Assembly: GCA_964200185.2 (NCBI GenBank)
Contig: CAXNAD020000291.1
Coordinates: forward strand, 1 to 22,321
Direction: 5' to 3'
Source: Choristocarpus tenellus KU-1152
Lineage: Eukaryota > Phaeophyceae
Length of the DNA: 22,321 nucleotides
Shown one piece after another: positions 1 through 10,064 of the stretch. Below the pieces are notes generated by a model. It was not told where the DNA came from, made no database searches, and saw only the letters and a program-made list of their open reading frames with translations. Numbering within the stretch: the stretch's first letter is position 1; every line of letters starts with the position of its first letter. Both the position numbers and the translations under genes were made by a program.

Positions 1-26
1 CTCTACCCTCTAAGATACTTTGGCTC
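1..26 (-). mobile_element. Family A terminal-inverted-repeat element, one end only (copy A0)
   Basis: The first 26 bases match the outer end of the family A element described at 863-1121. They read inward-to-outward through TACCCTCTAAGATACTTTGG and end in GGCTC, the reverse complement of the GAGCC end seen in other copies. The rest of the copy lies left of the window. Only one end is visible, so neither its length nor its target duplication can be judged. Confidence 0.75.
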
Positions 27-313
27 ATTGCAGTCTCCTATTTTTTTCCACCTGTGACGGTATCTCCTCCAGCCCTTGTCAGGGTGAGTGCATCAGTTCC
101 CGCCTCCCCCTCGGCTAGAACTAGTCCTGACACAATCCTCTCTGTTATGTCTAGTACTTCAGGTAGATGTCTTCAATGCATGTCAGGAATTGTCAAGAAG
201 CTTCTTCGATTAGCTTTCAAAGTACACATTCCATAGTTCTTCTCACTTGTTTTTCCAAACTCCAATTCCAGTCCTTCAGAAGAATGCGTTGATTGCAAAA
301 ATGTTTGCCGATC
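27..313. other. Spacer downstream of the gag relic
   Basis: This stretch lies 3' of the gag relic on its minus coding strand, where a copia element would continue towards protease. I see no protease-like motif and no long open frame. It may be decayed retrotransposon sequence, but nothing here proves it. Confidence 0.4.
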
Positions 314-1743
314 TCAATAAAATTCTCCCCCAGATTCTTTCCTCGCTTGTAGCATTGAAGATTCACCATTCTCCCTGACATCACCACTCCCCGTTTCCTT
401 ACATTTCTTCCTCTTGCTTCGAGGAGTTCGTCTAGACGATTCTTGACTCAATTTTCCCATAGCTCCAGCGCATTTGGGACAACAGTAAGCCTTGTATCCT
501 TTTGCTCCACAAACATAGCAAGAACCTGTATAGGGTCCAGAATGAGACGAAACAGCACTGGGACAGGAGGATTGCAAATGTGGTCCTCCACACAGTCAGC
601 ACTCCACGAGTCTTGACTGCCGATCCTTCTGAAAACCAGTAGTTCCACTTCTTGAACGGGTTCCTCCCACCGTCAATGCACCGCCATTACTTCCCATCTG
701 TTGTTCAAGTTGACGTTTACGAAGTTGATAAGTCTCACAAAATCGTCTTTGCAGATCCAGTCCCGCTTCTCGTCCACTCGCTGTGACCTGTTGATCTCAA
801 TAAAGTATTTGGCAGTCAAGCAATTATGCATGGCACCTAATTGCTCCTCATCACTTGGTTCAAGCCCGGAGTATCTTAGAGGGTAGAGCCTCGTCGATTT
901 GGGGGCCAAAATCCAATGCTGCGGTTTTGATGCAATTTTGGCTGTCGTGTTTATTAGAAAGTGTCAATATCCATGTTCTGGGCACACCTTTTCATACGTA
1001 TACACGTTCCTCACTCCGAAATATTTTGGAGTACGAAAATGTCATAAGAGAACGCATGGGAAACCAAGCCCCCAAATGGACAAACAGGGCAAAACTCGTA
1101 CCCTCTAAGATACTTTCACTCTTCATCTTCTAGGGCTCTCATTTTCTTCACAATCCGGTCCAGCTCCATGATGACGGTGGACGGATCCTCTCCTGCAGGT
1201 AATTGTAACAAATTAAACTTTGATCTCATGGTGGTCCTTTCAGTGATACCTCTTTTCCTAAAGTGGTTCCTTAAAGCTTGGAAACCTGTGGAAGGACTGT
1301 CGTGGTTGCTCACAACTTGTTCCGTGAACCCATCCAAAGCCATCACCAGAGCAGCCATCACCATACTTGCTTATTTGATTTCTTGTTCGGACCATCTGGA
1401 ATCCGTCGAAGAAATCACTGCTGACTCTGATGTGACCATCAGATAACAAAGTATCCTCCTAGCCGCCCATTGCAGCACACGAAAGGAATTTTCGCTCAAA
1501 CATTGCAAATCCTTCACCATCACCATTGCCACTACACACCTTGGATTTTGACGGCAGTGGTAAAAGTCGTCGCAATCTCCGCCCGGTTGGTATCTCCTGT
1601 TGCGCGGTTCTACTATCCGCCTCTCCATCTTCATCCTCAGACTCGACCACCTCTCCACCTTCTTCAACTGGTGTTGCAGGCGTCCTGTCTCCATACTCCT
1701 CTCTTCTTGAAGTATGTCTTCTGTAATCGACGGCCTCCTCCAT
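314..1743 (-). pseudogene. Broken Ty1/copia-type gag (UBN2-like), split by a transposon insertion
   Basis: Seen: minus-strand fragments in several frames resemble the gag polyprotein of copia retrotransposons. From the N-terminus they are an acidic stretch (about 1743-1500), a conserved block around 1364-1125 containing GFQALRNHF and ELDRIVKKMRAL, a block around 857-675 containing PSDEEQLGAM, and a zinc-knuckle-like end near 528-478 (CYVCGAKGYKAYCC). Stop codons and frame changes near 1370 and 1450 break the N-terminal half. A 259-bp family A element splits the central domain. In the zinc knuckle, the histidine of the CX2CX4HX4C pattern is replaced by tyrosine. Known: gag forms the particle that packages the RNA intermediate, and its knuckle binds RNA. 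Inferred: this is a dead copy. No integrase, reverse transcriptase or LTR is visible, so the remainder lies outside the window or is lost. Confidence 0.75.
863..1121 (+). mobile_element. Family A MITE-like element (copy A1) inside the gag relic
   Basis: This is a 259-bp element with no coding capacity. Its inner inverted repeats are perfect: AGTATCTTAGAGGGTA at 870-885, and the reverse complement ending at 1114. The outer bases are AGCC on the left and CACTC on the right. A TTCA duplication flanks it (859-862 and 1122-1125). On the gag strand, element plus one duplication is 263 bp, which is 2 modulo 3. That is exactly the frame offset between the gag segments on either side, so excision would restore one continuous reading frame. 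The interior carries a short inverted repeat around ACTCC and GGAGT near 1015-1031, found in other copies too. The element encodes nothing, so it would have depended on a transposase supplied elsewhere. Confidence 0.9.
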
Positions 1744-1770
1744 CGGGACTCCCCCTCAAATCGATTTAAG

Positions 1771-2471
1771 GCTAGCCTTGAGAACTTAGTTCAATTCAAT
1801 AAGTAATGCTAACTAGCATGTTGAAGAAATTTATTTTCCCAAGACTTGAGTATGTAAATAATACAATTAATTCCTTATTGTGCAGAACAGGTTGTACATG
1901 AAGTAAGAAAGGTGAAAGGAAGGAGTGAACCTCAAAGCTCAAAGGGTGGGGTCCTTGTCACCTTACCATTCACATTCTAGTATCACTTCTGCCTCCTAAT
2001 CACTCAGTAATTTAGTCTTCGTTCACCTCTTGCTACTTTTTCTTTTTCCTTCCTCACCTCTCCCTCCCCTGTACCACATTCCTATCAGAATTCTTCCGCA
2101 CACAAAACTCAGACTACTTCATAAACTTTCCCATTTTCTGAAGATGCATATTTTACATTTGAGATTAGAAATGTTTCATTTCAAAGATCATCATGATATT
2201 GGTTTGCCTTTTTCCTGACACATACATACATCTAGAAAGTACATAATAAAATTATAAAAATCCGATGTAACTACCATTATTTTAAAGTGGAACATCATAA
2301 TCGAAACATATGACAACGTTCAACTCGTAGAATGAATCTGAATATCAACCAAGTTGCATCCATATTGACTCCCACCAATAAGAATACATCAATAATGAAA
2401 TAAGGAATTAGAACAAAATGGTTTACCTCTCCACGATTTGGACTTTTTATCGGTTCTTCTCACAGGTAAAT
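1771..2471. other. Spacer without a recognisable gene
   Basis: A+T-rich sequence with pyrimidine-rich patches around 2030-2110. No open frame resembles a known family, and I see no RNA gene. The only structure nearby is the family B fragment that starts at 2472. Confidence 0.5.
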
Positions 2472-2520
2472 AGTTTTCATTGGTTTTTCCCCTGACATCT
2501 TCAAAATGAGATAGGAATAA
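2472..2520 (-). repeat. Family B repeat fragment (B1)
   Basis: The sequence from AGTTTTCATTGG through CCCCTGACATCTTCAAAATG matches the right half of the family B element at 7716-7888, and the reverse complement of 3012-3080. Similarity fades after about 2510, where AGAGGGCAT is expected. This is a decayed, single-ended copy. Confidence 0.65.
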
Positions 2521-3011
2521 TATTAAAATTTGTGGTGTGGAGGTTTCCAATTGTTTGTTGATTAAAACCCTCTACACTCCTACAAAGGTATCATACGATG
2601 TATCTACTATCAGCACTTATTTTTAACTGGACCGAAACACTGATTGGGCGATATGAGAACTCCTTGACTTCCTCCCTCCCCCCCCCCTACTCTCATCCTT
2701 TTTTTTGTTTCTCCCTTCTCCTACTTCCCTATTTCTTATTCTGAACACTTCGAAACAGAACCGAATTGATCTGATATATTTATGAGATTCCAGTATACAA
2801 CCATTTTTACTGTTGTGTTACAGTAACCCTAACTCTAACGCTAAATGTATGTATAAAGAAATGGAATATATGTATATTATTGTGGACAAGTATAGGGATC
2901 TGTTTAAACATCAGATGAAGTGGGTGTTTTCCTTTTCGTTTCTAGTTCTGCTTTTTTTGGACTTAAAAACACACAGCACCACTGTACGAATTGTTGTATG
3001 TTCGTATTATT
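2521..3011. other. Spacer with a C/T-rich tract and a short CCCTAA-like patch
   Basis: No gene is seen. Positions 2660-2740 are strongly pyrimidine-rich on the plus strand, with an uninterrupted C run near 2680. A short degenerate telomere-like run (TAACCCTAACTCTAACGCTAA) lies near 2823-2843. Both are simple-sequence features with no proven role. Confidence 0.5.
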
Positions 3012-3093
3012 TATATTATTATGCCCTCTGACATTTTTAGATGTGTCAGGGGGAAAACCAATGAAAACTATACGTATGTCATTGCTAGCCCTA
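3012..3093 (+). repeat. Family B repeat, single arm (B2)
   Basis: TATTATTATGCCCTCTGACA, then a GATGTGTCAGGGGGAAA-like stretch, ATGAAAACTATACGTATGTC and GCCCTA, match the reverse complement of the right half of the family B element at 7716-7888. Agreement extends beyond the inverted repeat into the internal sequence. No matching opposite arm lies at a comparable distance, so this is a half element or a deleted copy. Confidence 0.7.
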
Positions 3094-3798
3094 CTTATTA
3101 TTCGTTCTATTCGTTTTATTGTAGAGGTAGTGATAAGGTTTGTCCTCTTAGAAACCAAGTCTATACTACTAGTAATAAAGGAACAACAAACTACGAAGTA
3201 TATATATAGAGAGTTAGAAATAAGTCTGAATATATCATAACGCCCTACTTCTCTATCTAACAGTAATCTACTCATTCATCAACAGGTCAACGCTCTAAAA
3301 TGATTTGAAAGATAAATATTGAATAAACTCTATATCTATTGTACAGAGAGGAAGGATGTCAAGATTGGAGATACCATTATATATTAATGACCCCAAACTC
3401 AAATGATCAAACCCATACCCACCTTTGTCATAGAATGTAAGAAAATAACTAGGAAATACTTTCCAAGAGTCGCAGGGATTCTTCCGCTCTTACTGTAATA
3501 GAGTAATATGGAACAACAGTCACTCACTTAAGTGATCCAATCCCAAAATGTCGTATTGCGGGATATCATATAATATCTAGAATCTGTTCTTATAGTGTTT
3601 TCTAATAAATGAATATTAACAATACATCCAAATAACAACAACGATGATCCGAATATTTCAAAGATTCTGCGCAACAGAATAATGTCCGTGGCAGGCTGTT
3701 TTTATGGGGACGATTTTCTCTACCCATGTATACCCCATCCTCTCACAACTTCTCACCAAGGTCACAGGGGAATATCAACACTTGTCTCTAACAACACA
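3094..3798. other. Spacer and 5' flank of the dehydrogenase gene
   Basis: A+T-rich, with no recognisable coding sequence. The last 120 bases before the chosen ATG are rich in C and T, as expected for an untranslated leader. They include an in-frame upstream ATG at 3682. I see no clear TATA box whose position could be trusted. Confidence 0.5.
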
Positions 3799-5231
3799 AT
3801 GGTCAAGGAAAGCATCATCCAGATCGGCTGCGGTGTTGTGGGTGGTGCCTATGCCAAGGCGTATCTGCACCACGGCTTCAAGGTCACTGGCTTCGATGTT
3901 GTGCCACAGATCATCGAGAAGATGAATGAGGCCGGTATCACCTGCTACCATCCTGATGACTGCCCTTCGGACCTCAACGCCGAAATCGTCCTTCTTTCTG
4001 TGCCAACCCCTCTCATCAAGGAGACCCAGCGCCTGGATATGAAGTACGTCTGGTCGACTGTTGACATGTGTGTGAAGCTCATCGAGCAGTCCAGTGGTCA
4101 GCCTCCCATCATTGTTCTCCGTTCCACGTGAGTAACACCGAATTACCTGTTGGGTAAGACCCCTTCGAATCTCTCTTGATATCTAGGGTCTAGTCCTATT
4201 TATACGAAAGTGTTGCGCATCTTTCCTGGTGCTGAAGACCTCTCGTTGCTCTTCTAATTTTTCTGGTCTACACAACACTTGATACTACACCTGGACCTTC
4301 CAGGCCTCCTATTACTCCCCCTTCATCTACATTCCCACACCTTGTCTCTCTGTAGGTCAAAGTGACCTTTTTTAAAATCAATGTTTATGTTTAGGGGGTG
4401 ATAGTGCCGAGTTTCTCCCCTTTCTCACTTTCTTCTGCCACTCTTCTGTTTCGATGCAAATTCTTTTCTAGCGTTCCTCCTGGCCTCACCAAGGAGTACG
4501 AGGCTGTCTTGAAGGAGAAGACCACTAAGCCCTTCCACGTGGCCTTCCAGCCTGAGTTCCTCCGTGCTGTGTCTTGTGAGGAAGATGCACGCGCTCCATG
4601 GCAAGTCGTGTTCGGATATACGGCTGGAGAGGAAGATGTCAAGGCGCGAATGTCCGATGCTTTCCTTGAGTTCGTTGGACGTGACGAGACAAAACTGACT
4701 GTGTTGTCTATCGCGGAGGCGGAGTTCATGAAGCTTGTTCACAAGTAAGCATTTTCCCTTAAATTGGTTCCCTGTCCTACCTGTCGAAAGTATTCAAAAG
4801 GGTGTATTCGAAAGTTGAATTCGAGATGTCATCTAGTTGCAACCTGCTGAGCACAAATTCTTCTTATACACTCTCCTCGCAGTTATTCCAACGGACTCAA
4901 GATCTCATTTGCCAACTGTATCTATGGCCTTGCTCACGAGCTGGATCCATCCATCGATGCGCAGAAGGTGCTCTACCTCGTCTCTTCAACCGCTGAGTGC
5001 TTCCTCAGCCGTAAGTACGGGTTGCGTGTAGGTGCACCCTATGGAGGTGTATGTCTGCCCAAGGATGTCCCTGAGCTCACTAGCCTTGCCCCTGAGGGAT
5101 CTGTGTTCCGTGAGTTCCTTTCGGGCACAGGCAAGATCAATGAGTGGATTGCTAGTGACGAGGCGCAGGCTATGCGGGTGGAGCTGGATGAGAGCCCCAA
5201 CTGGGTGTCCCCAGATGCTCTCAACACCTGA
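3799..5231 (+). CDS. UDP-glucose/GDP-mannose dehydrogenase family protein, short form without the C-terminal domain
   Basis: Three exons: 3799-4127, 4472-4744 and 4883-5231. The introns have GTGAGT...TAG and GTAAGC...CAG ends, both in phase 2, and the product is 316 residues. Seen: an N-terminal Rossmann fold with GCGVVG at residues 10-15 and Asp33 ending the second strand; STVPPG at 109-114; PEFLR at 137-141; a helix with Glu194, Lys197, Asn201, Lys207 and Asn212 in family spacing; and the catalytic-cysteine motif GGVCLPKD at 255-262 (Cys258). Known: the family oxidises a sugar nucleotide twice with NAD+ to a uronic acid through a cysteine thioester, supplying cell-wall or matrix polysaccharide precursors. 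Odd: members usually exceed 400 residues and end in a third, nucleotide-sugar-binding domain. This protein stops about 55 residues after the cysteine motif, so substrate and activity are uncertain. An in-frame ATG at 3682 would add 39 residues. The 3799 ATG was preferred for its context (A at -3, G at +4) and because conservation starts there. Confidence 0.92.
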
Positions 5232-5578
5232 GTGCTACGTTAGTGTTTGGTCTCCTGAAGGACTGGTAGCGTTTGTTGGTGTTATGTACATGCTTTTTGT
5301 CATCTATTCGTGTTCTGTGTATCCCAACTTCGTAAACCTTTTGTGTAGTTTTGTGTGGATTTGAGGCGTGTGTGCGATTTAGCATGTTTGGATTATCCTG
5401 CGAGTGAAGTGCCGTGTGAACGTTCAAAATTGCTTGTGATATTGAACTTGATTGCAGTAATGCAGGTGTTATTTCGAGGTTCTCTTGGAAAGGAGACACC
5501 CCCAGTCAAGTGGTAGGTTGTTACCCTCTCATGTTCAATAATGCGGAACATTGCTCGACTCGTTGTGCTAGTAGTGTG
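5232..5578. other. 3' flank of the dehydrogenase gene
   Basis: Sequence rich in T and G on the plus strand after the TGA stop. It looks like 3' untranslated region grading into spacer. I see no canonical AATAAA signal and no further domain in any frame that could continue the dehydrogenase. Confidence 0.45.
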
Positions 5579-5750
5579 TACAGGGTCTTTTTGGAGTTCT
5601 GTCGATAATTTTCAAATAATAGAGAGATCAACGCTCTTTAAATCAACTGAGAACTTCAAAGGCATAAATAAGGGTGAATAGTAAAAGGTGGGGAAAAATT
5701 ACATAAAATACAAAATGGCGAAAACCTGGGTACATACCCTCCCTCTCGTT
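5579..5750 (-). repeat. Family D dispersed repeat, copy D1
   Basis: Read on the minus strand, this stretch aligns along its length with 11119-11281. Shared landmarks in the same order are AACGAGAGG, TACCCA.GTTTT, ATTCACCC.TATTT, AGAGCGTT.AT.TCTCTA, TTTGAAA, TCGACA and TCCA.AAA. The copies are clearly diverged. No inverted terminal repeat or target duplication is evident and no coding sequence is seen, so the type of element is unknown. Confidence 0.65.
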
Positions 5751-5903
5751 TACGACGGTTTTTAAGAAATACAAACGGCAGAACGTCGCTGGTCAGAAGT
5801 GGACATGATAATTATTACATTGCCTTGATGAACAACACAACAAACACCAAAAAATGAGTTAAATATATATTTCGTAGATTTCGATGTAATTTTATATATT
5901 TTC

Positions 5904-5960
5904 ATTATTATGCCCTCTGATATTTTGAGGATGGGTCCTGGGGAAAACTAATGGATACCA
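5904..5960 (+). repeat. Family B repeat fragment (B3)
   Basis: ATTATTATGCCCTCTGA, then ATTTTG.GGATG.GTC, GGGGAAAACTAATG and GATACC, form a diverged match to the arm of the family B element at 7716-7888 and to the copy at 3012. No second arm is seen close by. Confidence 0.6.
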
Positions 5961-7715
5961 TTTACACCAATTACTACTATCAGTGAAAACTATTCACATG
6001 TACGTCAGAAAAAAATCCCCAAAAACTAACAGTTCTCATAAATGTGAGAAACATTAATCTAATTACTATTTTACTACCAGTTCCGGTGTACCATTTTCTT
6101 CTTGTTGTGCCTCCAACCTAGCTTAATCCCGCACCCCAGGGTGTGTGTGTAGCTAGCTCATCCAGGAAACTTTCGGCTTGCTTATCGAGGAGTCCAAAAG
6201 TTTCCACTGTGAAAGTGTGGAGGTTATAACTACGAGGATAAACGAGCGCACGTAGTGGGTACGCTTTCGCGCCTCAGCTGCAGCAGTGGCTACACCATGC
6301 ATTGCAGGTGGATGAGTGTGGCAGGTCAGATGGTGGCTGTACTTATCAAACGTAACATATTATCCTTGTTATTCTTATTATACTATATAATTACAGTATT
6401 TTATTTGAATATAATAATAATACATCTACAATTTTTCTAACATAAGTTCAGTATAAAATATAATATAAAGTAAATCCATTTGTTATTTATTTAAAAGCAA
6501 CACGTCTTCAATTCCAAAACAAATTCGATTATTAAAATTCAAATTAATAAACTAGTATTTTTATTTCATAAAACTATCGTGTGGATTGGAAGATAATAAG
6601 ATTAAAACAGATCTATACCTACAATTAGAACGACTGGAAATCTTCATCTCAATAATATTGGTGGATCCATGAATATAAATGTATTATTTGTCGTGAACCA
6701 CCATACTCCAAATAGTGGTGGGGGGTGTTAAAAGTCACCAGTTGAGTCAGAGGAGGGCTACTTCACCAAACCCAAACGTTTCATAACCATAAAATCTTGG
6801 GATGAACCTGAGTTGATTCTCGGATCGTTCTGACTGTCAACCTCACTCAAGTGAACTGGATATTCTTAGGAGATCTCTCTAATTGATGTTGATGCAAACG
6901 TAGCCATGACAAAGAAATCTGCGTGCAATACATTGTGTGTGTGCACGCGGAAATGGGTTAGATTGAGATCACCTCTAAACAGGTCTGGTCGGTCACTTAT
7001 TGCTACATATATTATTTTTGTGGTTATCATGTGTATTGTATGTATGTTGATACTACAATATATTATTGTAATATAGTCCAAAATATATATTATAATAAGT
7101 TGCATTATTTCTAGAACAAATACAATAATAGGAAATATGATCATATATATGGAACAATATGTCACGGACATGTCCAGTTTCGTGCGCGTACGTAAGTAGT
7201 GTATTGTGTGATTGGTTTATTTATGTGTGATTCATGAAGCCATCGTCCAAGTAACTGTCTGTACGCAATAAGCGACGGATGTACGTGTGGTGACAAGATC
7301 CATCACACCGAAGCTAAGAGATGAAGATAAAACATAATGTATCACTACGTAGTACAATATTGTTTTTCTCCCAATAATCAATAATCGTATACTGCGCTAT
7401 TATACCACCAATAAATAATAGTAATGCATTCTCAACAAAAAAACTACATGTATATAGTACGATTGTTGAACAATTTTCGATCATCAGCAAAAATATGTGT
7501 AGGTAATAACGGGTATTTAGTAAGAAAACGACAGCAGCGCGTATTTCTAGTCGCATGGGTGTTCACTAGAAGAGTGGCAGACAGATAACCATTTTCAAGC
7601 AAAAATTTGTTGAGAAATTCTCTAGTAATATAGTACTAGAAATACTCTCCAGGAAGCTTGGTTGGTATTAAGATCGTGTGTTCGCTGCTACAAGTAAAAA
7701 ATGATAGCGTTAATA
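5961..7715. other. A+T-rich gene-free stretch
   Basis: Positions 6350-7190 are strongly A+T-rich, with runs of TA and ATT. The patch 6110-6330 is richer in G+C and contains a GTGTGTGTGTAGCTAGCT stretch, but its open frames do not resemble a known protein. I see no RNA gene. Confidence 0.45.
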
Positions 7716-7888
7716 ATTTGTATATTATTATGCCCTCTGACATTTTGCAAATGAGATGTGTCAGGGAAGTTGATAATAGGAATAACAATAGTGTATTTCT
7801 TTAGGGCTTATACTGACATATGTATAGTTTTCATTTGTTTCCCCCTGACACATCTGCAAAATGTCAGAGGGCATAATAATATACAAAT
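7716..7888. mobile_element. Family B element with long inverted repeats (full copy)
   Basis: The arms start with ATTTGTATATTATTATGCCC and continue CTCTGACATTTTGCA. An extra AATGA occurs in the left arm only, then GATGTGTCAGGG. The right arm is the reverse complement, giving roughly 50 bp per arm around a 70-bp non-coding centre. TTAA lies just outside both arms (7710-7713 and 7891-7894) and may be a target duplication. This suggests a small non-autonomous DNA transposon. Fragments of the same sequence occur at 2472, 3012 and 5904. Confidence 0.8.
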
Positions 7889-9708
7889 ATTTAAACAGTA
7901 CTCATTGTTATAATAATTGTTGTGGTACTGATAAGATATTAATAGCATAATATTAATGATTAGTACAGGATGATAAAATTTAATGTGCCTTCTTTTGCCT
8001 TCGTACTGCTACTTGTTGTTTGTGTGTCGCTTCTAATTTCTACCGATTATTTCGTTCCATAATTACCCTCCATCTAGTGTGCCTCAAATGATATTTTCAA
8101 TCATTTGTGACCCAGGCTGGATAGTTGCAGGAGGATTGATCAATCGTATCTAGTTGCTATGAATAATTTTGAGCGTTACATATCATTATTCATAAGCAAG
8201 AGGATCCACTTTCACTCCACTATCCAGGCCTCTTGGGGTCATCGTTCCGAAGTTCCTTCAATCACGCCATACCCCAAGCACATCCTTGAGAAACACTTTT
8301 TTGGGGGTCCATGTGCAAATCAAGTGAAGTACAGCATTCAAAACACTAATGAACACTCACCCATAGATATCAAGTTGACAAGAAGAGGCATGTGGTCATG
8401 ACAATGTTATTTTTCTGAGGTACTTCTTTTGCGACAGGTACAGGTGCAGATAAATGATCCCGAAGTTGGTGAACAACTGTATGGATAGTGCTGTAGTTTA
8501 CAGCATTTCATGTTGAGGGTGTGGTTTGATTTCTAGGAGGAATAATAGATTTGTATAGACAGATACAGCTAGCTACGGACCTACTTGGGCCACAGTCCAT
8601 GGTCCAGTTCGAATTTAAGTTTCATTTGAATTGTAGCAGTCTGATGACAGAGTATGGGTCCTGGATCCTGGGGTCAGTTGTCCTTTTACCATGATATATG
8701 CAGGGGACAGATATACGTAGGGGACAGAACAGGTTAATCAGATGTGGTTAATGGAACCTTGATCATACTTCCACTCGCAATTGTTGTAGCAAAACCATGT
8801 GCTGAGTTTAGATGTAATGCAACAACTGGACCCCAACCATGGACAAAGCACACAGTATGAACATAGGTTCTTTGTTCTTTGCTAAGTCAAACACGTCATC
8901 TATCATAAGGAGTCTTATACTTCATATCGATTTTTGTTTATTGGGCAGGTTGAGCTACTGCCCAGGGTCTGGATCTAACAGGGAATTTCTTTGTTTAATT
9001 TACTACCATTGAGTGAAAAACGTTCAGGGTTCAACTATGTGGGCCAAGATGTTTTCATTTTTATACCACACAGGAACCACCACAGGTTCCTCCACGTTAA
9101 AGTGATACTTCTTATTAGGCATAGAATATCGGTGGGTCTCAAATACATTTTGGACAGATTTGATATTTGATATGATGTTGGCAAAAAAAAAATCAAATAA
9201 ATATGAAATGATACAATATTCTTAAAAATAAATAAATATATATATACAAATTTTCCGGTCCTTCATATTTTTTTACATTTCTTCTGTTGAGCGACAGATG
9301 TAGTGGCAGAGAGAGTGTGGATGGAATGAACAGGTAGCTTTCAGGTTCTTTCATATGGGTGTATCTAACGAAAATTCGCAGCTACCAGTAGAATGTAAGA
9401 GTCAGTCAGTTTTACATCATTTCAAATGTGCATGTTGTCACAATGACTATTTTACTGGGTGGTGTTGATATAGACGATGAGTGCTTGAAATGATCGGAGA
9501 AACAGTCATGACAAAATAACCACTTCTATGGGTCAATACTTCTGGATTATAGATCTGCTTGTCATCATGGCAGATGAGGGTCACGCGAGTGTACTGGACA
9601 ATGTACTTGACTACGCAAAGAAGGAGACAACGACAAAAAAGAAGAGAATGACATTGAAGAAGGCAACACGGGCGAAAATAAGGAAGTCGATGTTGAAGTT
9701 GATGTATG
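7889..9708. other. Spacer without a recognisable gene
   Basis: Moderately A+T-rich. A short direct duplication of AGGGGACAGA occurs near 8703-8728, and an A/T simple-sequence patch near 9190-9245. Short open frames at 8159-8401 and 9528-9731 have no similarity I recognise; the second runs straight into the family A element. Confidence 0.45.
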
Positions 9709-9967
9709 AGCCAACGTATCTTAGAGGGTAGGGCCGCGTCCATTTGGGGGCCAAAATCCAATGTTGGGATGTTGATGTAATTTTGGCTATCGTGTTAGTA
9801 AGTAAGTGCCAATATCCTTGTTACGGACACACCTTTTCACAACTTATACATTTTAACTACTCCTGAATATTTTGGAGTAGGGAAATGTTATTAAAAAAAC
9901 CCGTGGGAAGCCAAGCCCCAAATGGACAAACAGGGCAAAACTCCTACCCTCTAAGATACTTTCATTC
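9709..9967 (+). mobile_element. Family A MITE-like element (copy A2)
   Basis: 259 bp, the same length as copy A1 and in the same orientation. The left end is AGCC followed by GTATCTTAGAGGGTA; the right end is TACCCTCTAAGATACTTTCA followed by TTC. Flanks carry GTAT at 9704-9707 and 9968-9971, a likely 4-bp target duplication if the preceding G belongs to the element. The centre holds an inverted repeat (CTACTCC at 9857-9863 and GGAGTAG at 9874-9880). No coding sequence is present. Confidence 0.88.
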
Positions 9968-10064
9968 GTATTGACTGAAAGGTTTCCTCTACAACACCAA
10001 GGGAAAGTCACGAGATTGGAACTTATTTCATCAGTGTCGGTAGGCTTTTGAAGCTGAGAGCAAA

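Noticed and set aside
863-1121. Family A as a hAT or CACTA MITE
   Set aside because: The hAT relic lies next to two copies, but the observed 4- to 5-bp duplications and GAG...CTC ends do not fit hAT (8 bp) or CACTA (2-3 bp, CACT at the 5' end).
2904-3275. 123-codon minus-strand open frame
   Set aside because: It runs through the family B repeat in antisense and has no recognisable domain. Chance openness in A+T-rich DNA is the simpler explanation.
3682-3798. Upstream in-frame ATG adding 39 residues to the dehydrogenase
   Set aside because: The added residues show no family similarity and no clear targeting signal, the DNA looks like leader sequence, and the 3799 ATG has a better context and sits where conservation begins. 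It remains possible.
4391-4742. Two long minus-strand open frames opposite dehydrogenase exon 2
   Set aside because: They are antisense shadows of a conserved, correctly spliced coding exon.
9528-9731. Lysine-rich 67-codon open frame ending in the family A element
   Set aside because: No similarity recognised, and its end is created by the transposon sequence itself.
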